Assembly: GCF_015291705.1 (NCBI RefSeq)
Contig: NZ_CP030050.1
Coordinates: 744,001 to 808,000 of the forward strand
Direction of reading: 5' to 3'
DNA: 64,000 bases
Source: Bradyrhizobium arachidis
Lineage (GTDB): Bacteria > Pseudomonadota > Alphaproteobacteria > Rhizobiales > Xanthobacteraceae
Shown here: one piece after another, positions 56,684 to 64,000 of the stretch
How positions within the stretch are numbered: position 1 is the stretch's first letter
Layout: every line of letters starts with the position of its first letter
Translations under genes and position numbers: made by a program
Notes under the pieces: model-generated
The model's input: only the letters and a program-made list of their open reading frames with translations
Told to the model about the DNA's origin: nothing
Databases searched by the model: none

Positions 56684-57529
56684 TTAATCCCGCAGCAGCT
56701 CGTTGATGCTGGTCTTGGAGCGCGTGCGCTCGTCGACGCGCTTGACGATCACGGCGCAGGCGGTGCTCGGGCCGATCTGACCGTTCTTCATCGGCTTGCC
56801 GGGCAGCGCGCCCGGCACCACCACCGAATATTCCGGCACCTCGCCCATGAAGACCTCGCCGGTCTCGCGATCGACGATCTTGGTCGAGGCGCCCAGGAAC
56901 ACGCCCATCGCCAGCACCGCGCCCTTGCGCACGATCACGCCCTCGGCGACCTCGCTGCGCGCGCCGATGAAGCAGTCGTCCTCGATGATGACGGGCTCGG
57001 CCTGCAGCGGCTCGAGCACGCCGCCGATGCCGGCGCCGCCGGAGATGTGCACGCGCTTGCCGATCTGCGCGCAGGAGCCGACGGTGGCCCAGGTGTCGAC
57101 CATGGTGCTCTCATCGACGTAAGCGCCGAGATTGACGAAGGACGGCATCAGCACGACGTTCTTGGCGATGAAGGCCGAGCGACGGACGACGGCGCCGGGC
57201 ACCGCGCGAAAGCCCGCATCGCGAAACCGGTTCGGGCCCCAGCCTTCGAACTTCGAGGGCACCTTGTCCCACCAGCTGGCCTTGCCCGGACCGCCGGGAA
57301 TCACGTCCATGTCGTTGAGGCGGAAGGAGAGCAGCACCGCCTTCTTCAGCCACTGATTGACCTTCCACTTGCCGTCGGCGCCGCGCTCGGCGACGCGGGC
57401 CTCGCCCTTGTCCAGCGTCTCCAGCGCCTGGTCCACGGCCTCGCGCACCTCGCCCTTGGTCGAGGTCGAGATGCCGTCACGCGCGTCGAAGGCGCTGTTG
57501 ATGGTGGATTCGAGGGCGGACAGGGACAT
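56684..57529 (-). CDS. dapD: Tetrahydrodipicolinate N-succinyltransferase
   Basis: A 281-residue left-handed beta-helix acyltransferase that succinylates tetrahydrodipicolinate using succinyl-CoA. Hexapeptide repeats run through the middle ([38 protein letters not shown]). N-terminal [17 protein letters not shown] and the substrate-binding [11 protein letters not shown] are typical. Together with dapE it gives two steps of the succinylase lysine branch. Confidence 0.96.
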   Translation of the reverse strand: MSLSALESTINSAFDARDGISTSTKGEVREAVDQALETLDKGEARVAERGADGKWKVNQWLKKAVLLSFRLNDMDVIPGGPGKASWWDKVPSKFEGWGPNRFRDAGFRAVPGAVVRRSAFIAKNVVLMPSFVNLGAYVDESTMVDTWATVGSCAQIGKRVHISGGAGIGGVLEPLQAEPVIIEDDCFIGARSEVAEGVIVRKGAVLAMGVFLGASTKIVDRETGEVFMGEVPEYSVVVPGALPGKPMKNGQIGPSTACAVIVKRVDERTRSKTSINELLRD

Positions 57530-57617
57530 CGGGCTTTCCTCTTCGGATCAGGGAATTTTTGAGGGATTGGGGCGCTTTTTCGGGATTTGGCGGGGGAGAG
57601 TCAAGGCATACTCCGCT

Positions 57618-57761
57618 GTCGTCCCGGGGCGCGCGAAGCGCGAGCCCGGGACCCATAGCCACAGGCCGTCGTTTGGCGAAGATTCGGAGTTGCCAGTTTC
57701 GCGCCACAACCACTCCCTGTGGTTATGGGTCCCGGGCTCGCTTCGCGCCCCGGGACGACAG
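57618..57761. repeat. Family D palindromic repeat, copy 4
   Basis: GTCGTCCCGGGGCGCGCGAA, CCCATAGCCACAGG, TTTGGCGAAGATTCG, then CCCTGTGGTTATGGGTCCCG and CCCCGGGACGACAGC. Confidence 0.88.
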
Positions 57762-57763
57762 CG

Positions 57764-58457
57764 TTAGCGTGGTGACAACCGCCCCAAAAACCCTGTCAAA
57801 TCATCCGTGACGTGATCGACATGGGCGGCGTCCCGGCCCTCCAGCTCCCAATCCTCGCGCACCACCTCCTTGGTGCCGTCAGGCACCACCAGCACCGTGG
57901 TCATGCCGAGCGCGTGGGGAACGGTGAGGTTACGGGCGAGGTCCTCGAACATCGCCGCCCGGGTCGGATCGACGGCGTGGTCGTCGAGGAATTTCCGATA
58001 GGTCTGCGGCGCCGGTTTCGGCTCGAAGCCGGCCGCGATGATGTCGAACACGCCGTCGAAATGGCCGGCAAAGGCCGAGGCGCGCCAGCACGGCATCGAC
58101 ATGGTCGACCGAGCCGTTGGTCAGGATCAGCTTTCGTCCCGGCAGCTTTGCGATGGCTTCGCCAAGCTGCGGATTCGGCTCCAGCGGCGAATGGTCGATC
58201 TTGTGCACATAGGCGAGATAGTCGTCGGCGCGCACGCCGTGCAGGGTCATCATGCCGCGCATCGTGGTGCCGAAGCGCCGGTAATAATCCTTCTGGATGC
58301 TGCGCGCTTCCTCCGGGCCGACGTTCAGCCAGTTGCACACGAACTCGCCGATGCGCGCATCGACCTGCTGCCACAGATTGACGTGATGCGGATAGAGCGT
58401 GTTGTCGAGGTCGAACACCCAGGTGTCGACGTGGGTGAAGGCGCGGGGAGAAGTCAT
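57764..58457 (-). pseudogene. Pyrimidine 5'-nucleotidase (HAD family), frameshifted
   Basis: About 230 residues in two frames. The N-terminal part from 58457 has the HAD motif WVFDLDNTLYPHHVN, a cap region and motif II LILTNGSVDHVD. The reading frame then breaks near 58070-58072, where CTTTG carries one T more than the frame needs. The C-terminal part (AGHFDGVFDIIAAGFEPKPA; motif III Lys region; MFEDLARNL) is intact to 57764. Homologues (SDT1-like) dephosphorylate pyrimidine nucleotides. Either recent inactivation or a sequencing error. Confidence 0.85.
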
Positions 58458-58502
58458 ATCAAATCTCTATCTGCTGAGCGCAAGCGATGCTCCACTCTCT
58501 GT

Positions 58503-58646
58503 CCTCGTCCCGGACAAGCGCAGCGAAGCGGAGCGCAGATCCGGGACCCATAACCACAGGGAGTGGTTTGGCGAAGACTGGCAACCACCATCGTGCGCCA
58601 CACTGCTCCCTGGGGTTATGGGTCCCCGCGTTCGCGGGGACGACGG
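58503..58646. repeat. Family D palindromic repeat, copy 5, with an intact IS110 target
   Basis: CCTCGTCCCGGACAAGCGCA, GATCCGGGACCCATAACC, TTTGGCGAAGACTGG, then CCCTGGGGTTATGGGTCCCC and GCGGGGACGACGG. GATCCGGGACCCA at 58538-58550 is the same site that is split by the IS110 element at 39173/40280. Confidence 0.88.
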
Positions 58647-58693
58647 CGGAGTTTGCGGCCCCAGTGCCCTGATCCTCAATCACAGCAATACCA

Positions 58694-59680
58694 TCACGGC
58701 ATCGCAAAGCGCAGCGTCTTGCCGCCGCTGCTCATATCCACCGCGCCGAACCCCGTCGTCGCAAACCCGCGCGCGGGGCAATCGGTCTGCTCAACGGTCT
58801 CGAACTTGGTCTCGCGCGTGCAGAGCTGCTTGTCGCCGCCCCAGTTCAGCGGCTTGTCCTTCAGCTTGATGACACGGTTGTCGGCATCGATCGCTTCCGC
58901 GAAGCTGAAGATCTGCTTCGGCGTGCCTGTTACATCCGGGTGCAGGCAGGTCTTGGGATCGATGCGATACCAGCCGCGGCTCGTCACCGACTTGCCGTCG
59001 TCGGTGGCGACTGCCGCCATCACCTTGTGCGGCGTGTCGTTGCACCAGGTCAGGCCGCTCGACGACGGCGTCTGCGTCGCATCGACCATGGTCTTGAACA
59101 AATTCGGCGACGATACGGTGTCGGACGGCAGCCCGCGGCTCTTCAGGAATGCGGCGAGCGCTGCCTGCGTCTTCGGCCCGTCGACGCCGTCGATGGCGCC
59201 GACGTCATAGCCGATGATCACGAGGAGGCGCTGGATGCCGGCAAGGCGCGCCTGTTCGTCGTCATATTCGGAATCCTCGGCAAGGTAGGCGACGGCATTG
59301 CCGTCGTCGCCGCGCGTCGGCGTCACTTGCGTGAAGGGGACCTGCGTCTGGCCACTGCGACACTGCCGCGCGGCGGCGATGACGAAATTGTCCTGCGCCA
59401 CGCACAGCATGTCGCTGCCGCTCTGCGGGATCGGGGAGGCGCCGTAGATGCCGAGCGCGCGCGCGTTGAGCAGAATGCGGTCGGCGGTCAGCGTGCCCTG
59501 CACCACCACGCGGCAGGTGGCGGGATCGATCCTGAACCAGCCGCGCGTCGCCGTCGCCGCCTTGTCGTCAATGCCGATCGCGGCCTCGACGACATAGGAC
59601 ATGCGGTTGCAGATCTTGAGGTCGGCGAAGGCCGGCGCGGAGGAGAAGAAGAACGAGACGGCGGCCGCCGGGAGCGTCAT
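58694..59680 (-). CDS. Exported protein with two DUF1036 domains and a peptidoglycan-binding domain
   Basis: A 328-residue exported protein. A signal peptide (LPAAAVSFFFSSAPAFA) precedes a first DUF1036 unit (LKICNRMSYVVEAAIG; TRGWFRIDPATCRVV). A peptidoglycan-binding_1 type segment follows (GYDVGAIDGVDGPKTQAALA) and then a second DUF1036 unit (LTWCNDTPHKVMAAVA; SRGWYRIDPKTCLH). The duplicated domains each keep paired cysteines. It likely sits at the cell wall; the function is unknown. The ATG at 59680 was chosen since the frame upstream is repeat B. Confidence 0.88.
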   Translation of the reverse strand: MTLPAAAVSFFFSSAPAFADLKICNRMSYVVEAAIGIDDKAATATRGWFRIDPATCRVVVQGTLTADRILLNARALGIYGASPIPQSGSDMLCVAQDNFVIAAARQCRSGQTQVPFTQVTPTRGDDGNAVAYLAEDSEYDDEQARLAGIQRLLVIIGYDVGAIDGVDGPKTQAALAAFLKSRGLPSDTVSSPNLFKTMVDATQTPSSSGLTWCNDTPHKVMAAVATDDGKSVTSRGWYRIDPKTCLHPDVTGTPKQIFSFAEAIDADNRVIKLKDKPLNWGGDKQLCTRETKFETVEQTDCPARGFATTGFGAVDMSSGGKTLRFAMP

Positions 59681-59727
59681 CAGGACGCGGGTGAGGGGGG
59701 AGCGGCGGGGGCGCTGAACTCTCCGCT

Positions 59728-59810
59728 CGTCATGCCCGGGCTTGTCCCGGGCATCCACGTTTTCGCCGCGAGAAAGATCGTGGATGGCCGGGACAAGCCC
59801 GGCCATGACG
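59728..59810. repeat. Family B palindromic repeat between argB and the DUF1036 gene
   Basis: CGTCATGCCCGGGCTTGTCC with CGGGCATCCACG and CGTGGATGGCCGGGACAAGC with CCGGCCATGACG, an inverted pair. Confidence 0.9.
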
Positions 59811-59835
59811 TTCTTTCGTCGCGGCGTCCAGCACA

Positions 59836-60723
59836 TCACTTGTGGATCAGCGTGCCCGTGCCCTGGTTGGTGAAGAGCTCGAGCAGCACCGCGTGCTGCA
59901 TCTTGCCGTCGATGATGACGACGCCCTCGACGCCCTGCTCGAGCGCGTAGATGCAGGTCTCGACCTTCGGGATCATGCCGCCGGAAATGGTGCCGTCGGC
60001 GATCAGTTTTCGCGCGTCTTTCACCGACAGCTGCGGAATCAGCTTCTTCGACTTGTCGAGCACGCCGGGCACGTCGGTGAGCAGCAATAGGCGCTTGGCC
60101 TTCAGCGCGCCGGCGACGGCGCCGGCAAAGGTGTCGCCATTGACGTTGAGCGTCTGGCCGTCCTTGGAGGTCGCGAGCGGCGCCAGCACCGGGATCAGCT
60201 CATAGCCGATCAGCTGGTTGAGCAGCGTGAGGTCGACCTTCTCGGGATCGCCGACGAAGCCGAGATCGACCGCCTTCTCGATATGCGAGTCCGGATCGAC
60301 GATGGTGCGCGTCGTCTTCGTCGCCTTCACCATGTTGCCGTCCTTGCCGGACAGGCCCACGGCTCTGCCGCCGGCATCGTTGATGTAGCCGACGATCTGC
60401 TTGTTGACGGAGCCGGCCAGCACCATCTCGACGATCTCGATGGTCGCAGCATCGGTGATGCGCAGGCCAGCGGCGAATTCCGAGACGATGCCGAGGCGCT
60501 TCAGCATGGTCGCGATCTGCGGCCCGCCGCCGTGCACCACCACCGGATTGATCGCGGTCTGCTCCAGCAGCACGATGTCGCGGGCAAAGTTCTTCGCGGT
60601 CTCCTCGTCGCCCATGGCATGGCCGCCATATTTGATGACGATGGTTTCCTCGTCATACTGCTGCATGTGCGGCAGCGCTTCGGACAGGATGCGGGCCTGG
60701 TCGAGCGGGGAGATGTCGGTCAT
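59836..60723 (-). CDS. argB: Acetylglutamate kinase
   Basis: A 295-residue amino acid kinase that phosphorylates N-acetylglutamate, the second step of arginine synthesis. [14 protein letters not shown] at the N-terminus, [39 protein letters not shown], and [20 protein letters not shown]. The start at 60723 (MTDISP) was chosen; upstream coding would cross a repeat. An arginine feedback site cannot be judged from sequence alone. Confidence 0.96.
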   Translation of the reverse strand: MTDISPLDQARILSEALPHMQQYDEETIVIKYGGHAMGDEETAKNFARDIVLLEQTAINPVVVHGGGPQIATMLKRLGIVSEFAAGLRITDAATIEIVEMVLAGSVNKQIVGYINDAGGRAVGLSGKDGNMVKATKTTRTIVDPDSHIEKAVDLGFVGDPEKVDLTLLNQLIGYELIPVLAPLATSKDGQTLNVNGDTFAGAVAGALKAKRLLLLTDVPGVLDKSKKLIPQLSVKDARKLIADGTISGGMIPKVETCIYALEQGVEGVVIIDGKMQHAVLLELFTNQGTGTLIHK

Positions 60724-60798
60724 GGGGCGGATCTCGCTGGCGGGACTGTCGGTGCGCGTTCTATCCGATTGGCGGGCGCGGCGCAAAGCGCTCTTCTT

Positions 60799-60929
60799 CC
60801 CCTCTCCCCCTGTGGGAGAGGGTGCCTCGCGAAGCGAGGCGAGTGAGGGGTTTCTCTCCGCGAGCACCCCTGTAGAGACAGACCCCTCATCCGGCGCTTC
60901 GCGCCACCTTCTCCCGCAAGGGGAGAAGG
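60799..60929. repeat. Family A palindromic repeat, copy 10
   Basis: CCCCTCTCCCCCTGTGGGAG with AGGGTGCCTCGCGAAGCGAG at the left and CTTCTCCCGCAAGGGGAGAA at the right. Confidence 0.85.
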
Positions 60930-60938
60930 AAGAGAACG

Positions 60939-61307
60939 CTACTTCCTCGCCACCACCGCCGCGAGCGTCACCGCGAGCCAGCCCAAAATCATCACCGTTC
61001 CACCCGTCGGCGCCGCCATGGGAAACAGCGAGTGCCCGGCATATTGCCGCAAGGTGAGGTCGCCCGCGAACAGCGCCGCGCCGAGCACGAAGCCGAATGC
61101 GGCAATGAGCCCAATTCCGCCATGCAGAAGGCCGCGCGCGAGCAACCCAGTCACCGCAAGTATGGCAGTCGCATGAAACAGCAGCATGGCGCTAGCGGAG
61201 GCGAGGCGGCTGGCATCGGCGCCGTGGGCGGAGGCGGCGGCCAGCGCAACGCCGGCGGCGCCCATCAAACCGGCAAGCCCGATCAAGAGGCGATGCGCCA
61301 CCATCAC
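60939..61307 (-). CDS. DUF423 family membrane protein
   Basis: A 122-residue protein with four hydrophobic helices of the DUF423/YgdD type ([67 protein letters not shown]). Function unknown. The start overlaps the end of engB by 4 bases, so it is translationally coupled to it. Confidence 0.92.
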   Translation of the reverse strand: MMVAHRLLIGLAGLMGAAGVALAAASAHGADASRLASASAMLLFHATAILAVTGLLARGLLHGGIGLIAAFGFVLGAALFAGDLTLRQYAGHSLFPMAAPTGGTVMILGWLAVTLAAVVARK

Positions 61308-61957
61308 GACGCCCGTTCTTCCAGGAGCTTTGCCATCGCGGCGCGCAGCTCGGCCATGCCAGTCGAGCTGCGCGAGGAGGTCGCGAGCACGTTCGGGAAA
61401 GCGGCCGGATGTTTGGCGAGTGCAGTCTCGGTCTCGGCGATGCGTGATTGCAGCTCGGAGGCCTTCACCTGGTCGGCCTTGGTCAGCACGATCTGGTAGC
61501 TGACTGCGGAGCGGTCGAGCGTCTTCAGGACTTCGAGATCGACGTCCTTGAGGCCATGCCGCGCGTCGATCAGCACGTAAACGCGTGCGAGCGAGGCGCG
61601 GCCCAGCAGGAATGTATGGATCAGCTCGGTCCAGGACGCGACCTGGCTCTTCGGCGCCTTGGCGTAGCCGTAGCCAGGCATGTCGACGAGGCGCAGGTCG
61701 CTTTTCCCGGGGACCTCGAAAAAGATCAGCTCCTGGGTGCGGCCCGGCGTATGCGAGGTGCGCGCCAGCGCATTGCGACCGGTCAGCGCGTTGATCAGGC
61801 TGGACTTGCCGACATTGGACCGCCCGGCAAAGGCGATCTCCAGCCCCGCCATCGGCGGCAGCGTTTGAATCGACGGCGAGGCCCAGATGAACTGCCAGTC
61901 GCGCGCGAAAAGCTTGCGTCCGGCTTCGATCAGCTTCGCATCATTGGCGTCGGTCAT
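61304..61957 (-). CDS. engB: Ribosome biogenesis GTPase YihA/YsxC (EngB)
   Basis: A 217-residue GTPase required for 50S ribosome assembly. G1 [19 protein letters not shown]2 region [14 protein letters not shown]3 [14 protein letters not shown]4 [12 protein letters not shown]. The start at 61957 (MTDAND) is used because the upstream frame is a family E repeat. It follows yidC on the same strand. Confidence 0.95.
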   Translation of the reverse strand: MTDANDAKLIEAGRKLFARDWQFIWASPSIQTLPPMAGLEIAFAGRSNVGKSSLINALTGRNALARTSHTPGRTQELIFFEVPGKSDLRLVDMPGYGYAKAPKSQVASWTELIHTFLLGRASLARVYVLIDARHGLKDVDLEVLKTLDRSAVSYQIVLTKADQVKASELQSRIAETETALAKHPAAFPNVLATSSRSSTGMAELRAAMAKLLEERAS

Positions 61958-61975
61958 GCGAAGCTCTTTGCTCGC

Positions 61976-62057
61976 TGTCATTCCGGGATGGTCCGAAGGA
62001 CCAGACCCGGAATCTCGAGATTCCGGGTTCGATGCTTCGCATCGCCCCGGAATGACG
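61976..62057. repeat. Family E palindromic repeat, copy 3
   Basis: TGTCATTCCGGGATGGTCCG, the palindrome GGAATCTCGAGATTCC, then GCATCGCCCCGGAATGACG, between yidC and engB. Confidence 0.88.
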
Positions 62058-62061
62058 GGTG

Positions 62062-63906
62062 CTACGTCGCCTTCCGCGCGAACGTCGCCTTGAGATTGTT
62101 GAACAGCTCCACCTTCACGCCGTTGCGGCGCATGATGAAGCTCTGCTGGAGCACCGAGAGCAGATTGTTCCAGGCCCAGTAGATCACGAGGCCCGCCGGG
62201 AAGCCGGCCAGCATGAAGGTGAAGATCAGCGGCATCCAGTTGAAGATGATCTGCTGCGTCGGATCCGGCGGCGTCGGGTTCAGCTTCATCTGGAACCACA
62301 TCGTGATGCCCATGATGATCGGCCAGATGCCGAGCGCGAGGTAATGGCCGAACACCGGAATCGTGGTCGGATCGAACGGGATCAATCCGAACAGCGTGAA
62401 CAGGTTGGTCGGATCCGGCGCGGAGAGGTCCTTGATCCAGCCGAAGAACGGCGCGTGCCGCATCTCGATGGTGACGAACAGCACCTTATAGAGCGAGAAG
62501 AACACCGGGATCTGGATCACCACGGGAAGACAGCCGGCGACCGGATTGATCTTCTCCTTGCGGTAGATCTCCATCATCTCCTGCTGCTGCTTGACCTTGT
62601 CATCGGGAAAGCGCTCCTTCAGCGCCTGCAGCTGCGGCTGGATCGACTTCATCTTCGCCATCGAGGCGTAGGACTTGTTCGCCAGCGGGAAGAACAGAAG
62701 CTTCACGATCACGGTGACGAGCAGGATCGAGATGCCGAAATTGCCGAAGAAGCGGTAGAAGAAGTCGAGGCCGAGGAACATCGGCTTGGTGATGAAGTAG
62801 AACCAGCCCCAATCGATCAACAGATCGAAATGGTTGAGGCCGAGCTCCTTGTTGTAGCCGCCGAGGCCGGCGAACGGGAACACGCCGACCACGCCGGCTT
62901 CCTTGGCGCCAGCGAACAGCCGCGCGTTCGCGGTGGCTGTGCCGCCGATCGCGACGGTGACGGGGTCGAGCAGATAGTCGGTCTGGTAGGTGTGGACGTT
63001 GCCGGTCGGGTTCGACGAGAAGCGCGCCTGCAGCTGCGCATTGGTGTCCGGCAGCAGCGCCGAAGCCCAGTACTTGTCGGTGATGCCGAGCCAGCCATTG
63101 GTGGCCTTGAAGTTCACCGTCTTGGCTTCGTCGATCTTCTTGTAGGCATATTCCTGCAGGCCATCGAGATAGCCGATCAGGCCTTCATGCAGGATGTAAT
63201 AGCCCGAGACCTGCGGCGTGCCGTGGCGCGAGATCAGCGCGAACGGATAGAGCGTAACCGGCGCGTTGCCGACATTGCTCACCTCGTCCTTGATGGTGAA
63301 GAGGTAGTGGTCGTCGACCGAGATGGTGCGGCGGAAGGTGAGGCCCTCGCCATTGTCCCATTTCAGCACCACCGGCGTCGTCGGCGTCAGGCTGCCGCTG
63401 CCGTCCTGCTGCCAGATGGTCTGGGCATCCGGCATCTTCGCGGTCACGCCCGTGGCGGCCACCCAGCCGAACTCGGCGTAATAGGGTTCGGCCGTGCCCG
63501 AGGGCGAATAGAGGATGATCGGCGGCGATTTCGGGTCGACCGTCTCGCGATATTGCACCAGCGCGAGGTCGTCGATGCGGCCGCCCTTCAGCGAGACGCT
63601 GCCGGAAAGCCGCGGCGTGTCGATCTTCACGCGCGGGCTGGCTTCGATCGCGGCGCTGCGGGCAACGACCGGCTGGGCCTGCTGGTTGCCCGGCGCCGCG
63701 GCAGGCGCGGGCGCATTGCCGGCCTGCGGTGTCGCGCCCGGCGTTGCCGAGGCGGTCGGCTGCGGCGTGTTCTTCTGGAGCTCGGCCTGCACCTGCTGCT
63801 GGGCGCGCTGCTTCTCCATCTGCGGGACGTTGTAGAAATATTGCCAGGCAATCAGGACGAGGCCCGACAGAATGACGGCGAGGATGGTATTGCGATTGTC
63901 GGTCAT
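62062..63906 (-). CDS. yidC: Membrane protein insertase YidC
   Basis: A 614-residue inner-membrane insertase. The first helix ([20 protein letters not shown]) is followed by a Gln/Pro/Ala-rich linker and a large periplasmic domain. Five C-terminal helices then form the insertase core, with the conserved Arg region around [20 protein letters not shown] and [14 protein letters not shown]. It inserts proteins alone or with SecYEG and works downstream of the SRP whose RNA is encoded here as well. Follows rnpA. Confidence 0.97.
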   Translation of the reverse strand: MTDNRNTILAVILSGLVLIAWQYFYNVPQMEKQRAQQQVQAELQKNTPQPTASATPGATPQAGNAPAPAAAPGNQQAQPVVARSAAIEASPRVKIDTPRLSGSVSLKGGRIDDLALVQYRETVDPKSPPIILYSPSGTAEPYYAEFGWVAATGVTAKMPDAQTIWQQDGSGSLTPTTPVVLKWDNGEGLTFRRTISVDDHYLFTIKDEVSNVGNAPVTLYPFALISRHGTPQVSGYYILHEGLIGYLDGLQEYAYKKIDEAKTVNFKATNGWLGITDKYWASALLPDTNAQLQARFSSNPTGNVHTYQTDYLLDPVTVAIGGTATANARLFAGAKEAGVVGVFPFAGLGGYNKELGLNHFDLLIDWGWFYFITKPMFLGLDFFYRFFGNFGISILLVTVIVKLLFFPLANKSYASMAKMKSIQPQLQALKERFPDDKVKQQQEMMEIYRKEKINPVAGCLPVVIQIPVFFSLYKVLFVTIEMRHAPFFGWIKDLSAPDPTNLFTLFGLIPFDPTTIPVFGHYLALGIWPIIMGITMWFQMKLNPTPPDPTQQIIFNWMPLIFTFMLAGFPAGLVIYWAWNNLLSVLQQSFIMRRNGVKVELFNNLKATFARKAT

Positions 63907-63922
63907 CTCTAATGTCTCGTCA

Positions 63923-64000
63923 TCAATCCGGTTTGCGGCTGGCAGGGGCAGCGCCCGGCTTTTCGCCGCGCCGCTTCGCAGATCCCTTGTCGGATCCCCT
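63923..64000 (-). CDS. rnpA: Ribonuclease P protein component, C-terminal tail (runs off the window)
   Basis: An open frame entering from the right edge codes for a basic tail of 25 residues (GSDKGSAKRRGEKPGAAP...RKPD) ending at 63923. It lies 16 bases before yidC, the normal place of rnpA, and alphaproteobacterial RnpA proteins often carry such Lys/Arg-rich tails. The diagnostic RNA-binding part is outside the window, so the identification rests on position. Confidence 0.55.
   Translation of the reverse strand, partial: RGSDKGSAKRRGEKPGAAPASRKPD

Noticed and set aside
62059..63912. Very long open frame (617 codons) opposite yidC
   Set aside because: It mirrors yidC on the other strand, has a low-complexity Arg/Glu/His-rich translation and no family character; this is a codon-bias artefact of GC-rich DNA.

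Overview
The window is about 64 kb of GC-rich alphaproteobacterial chromosome and reads as Bradyrhizobium or a very close relative (inference). The reasons are a class I lysyl-tRNA synthetase, the rnpA-yidC-engB and dnaX-ybaB-recR blocks, an alphaproteobacterial-type LexA motif, a ligase/Lhr/exonuclease/PdeM repair set, and about thirty intergenic palindromic repeats of eight families of the kind that litter Bradyrhizobium genomes. Most of it is core housekeeping sequence. No tRNA or rRNA gene, prophage, CRISPR array or classic defence island was found.

Layout. 1-5.2 kb: start of an FAD dehydrogenase, a secreted ClpP-like protein, a small membrane protein with a SCO1 copper chaperone, an amino-acid binding protein and lysS. 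5.2-7.8 kb: a 51-codon remnant of an alpha carbonic anhydrase, an HTH/S24 regulator, and DUF952-pyrD. 8-10.4 kb: a minus-strand group DUF6460-MBL hydrolase-MATE. 10.7-19.7 kb: a DNA-repair neighbourhood (ATP-dependent DNA ligase, its MBL exonuclease, the Lhr-type helicase and PdeM), interrupted by a TPR-methyltransferase and a frameshifted branched-chain amino-acid binding protein. 20-24 kb: an uncharacterised gene behind an exact alphaproteobacterial SOS-box match, DUF2865, pyrE, a GST and a LysE exporter. 24-36 kb: polA, an acyltransferase, ugd, hrpB, two small proteases and a phosphomannomutase. 36-39 kb: Lrp/AsnC regulator, PfkB kinase, nudC, HIT protein. 39.2-40.3 kb: a complete IS110-family element. 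40.4-44.7 kb: a tightly overlapping five-gene operon (amino-acid-type ABC importer, an SDR-like protein, an enolase-superfamily enzyme). 44.9-48 kb: SRP RNA, dnaX, ybaB, recR. 48.6-64 kb: ampG, a REP-flanked GIY-YIG gene, rmuC, def-fmt, truA, dapE-DUF805, dapD, a frameshifted pyrimidine 5'-nucleotidase, a DUF1036 protein, argB, DUF423-engB, yidC and the tail of rnpA.

The most striking observation is the IS110 element. It sits inside a REP repeat, and its 158-nt leader shows the parts expected of a bridge RNA. One folded loop carries two guide-like segments matching the two halves of the interrupted REP target. A second loop carries segments matching the element's own two ends. An intact copy of the same target survives near 58.54 kb. 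Other points of note: a repeat translated in frame inside the DNA ligase, REPs that supply a start codon (pdeM) and a C-terminal tail (MATE), a DNA polymerase I that has lost the canonical proofreading residues, an SDR lacking its Tyr/Lys pair, and two genes each broken by a single-base indel, which may be sequencing errors.
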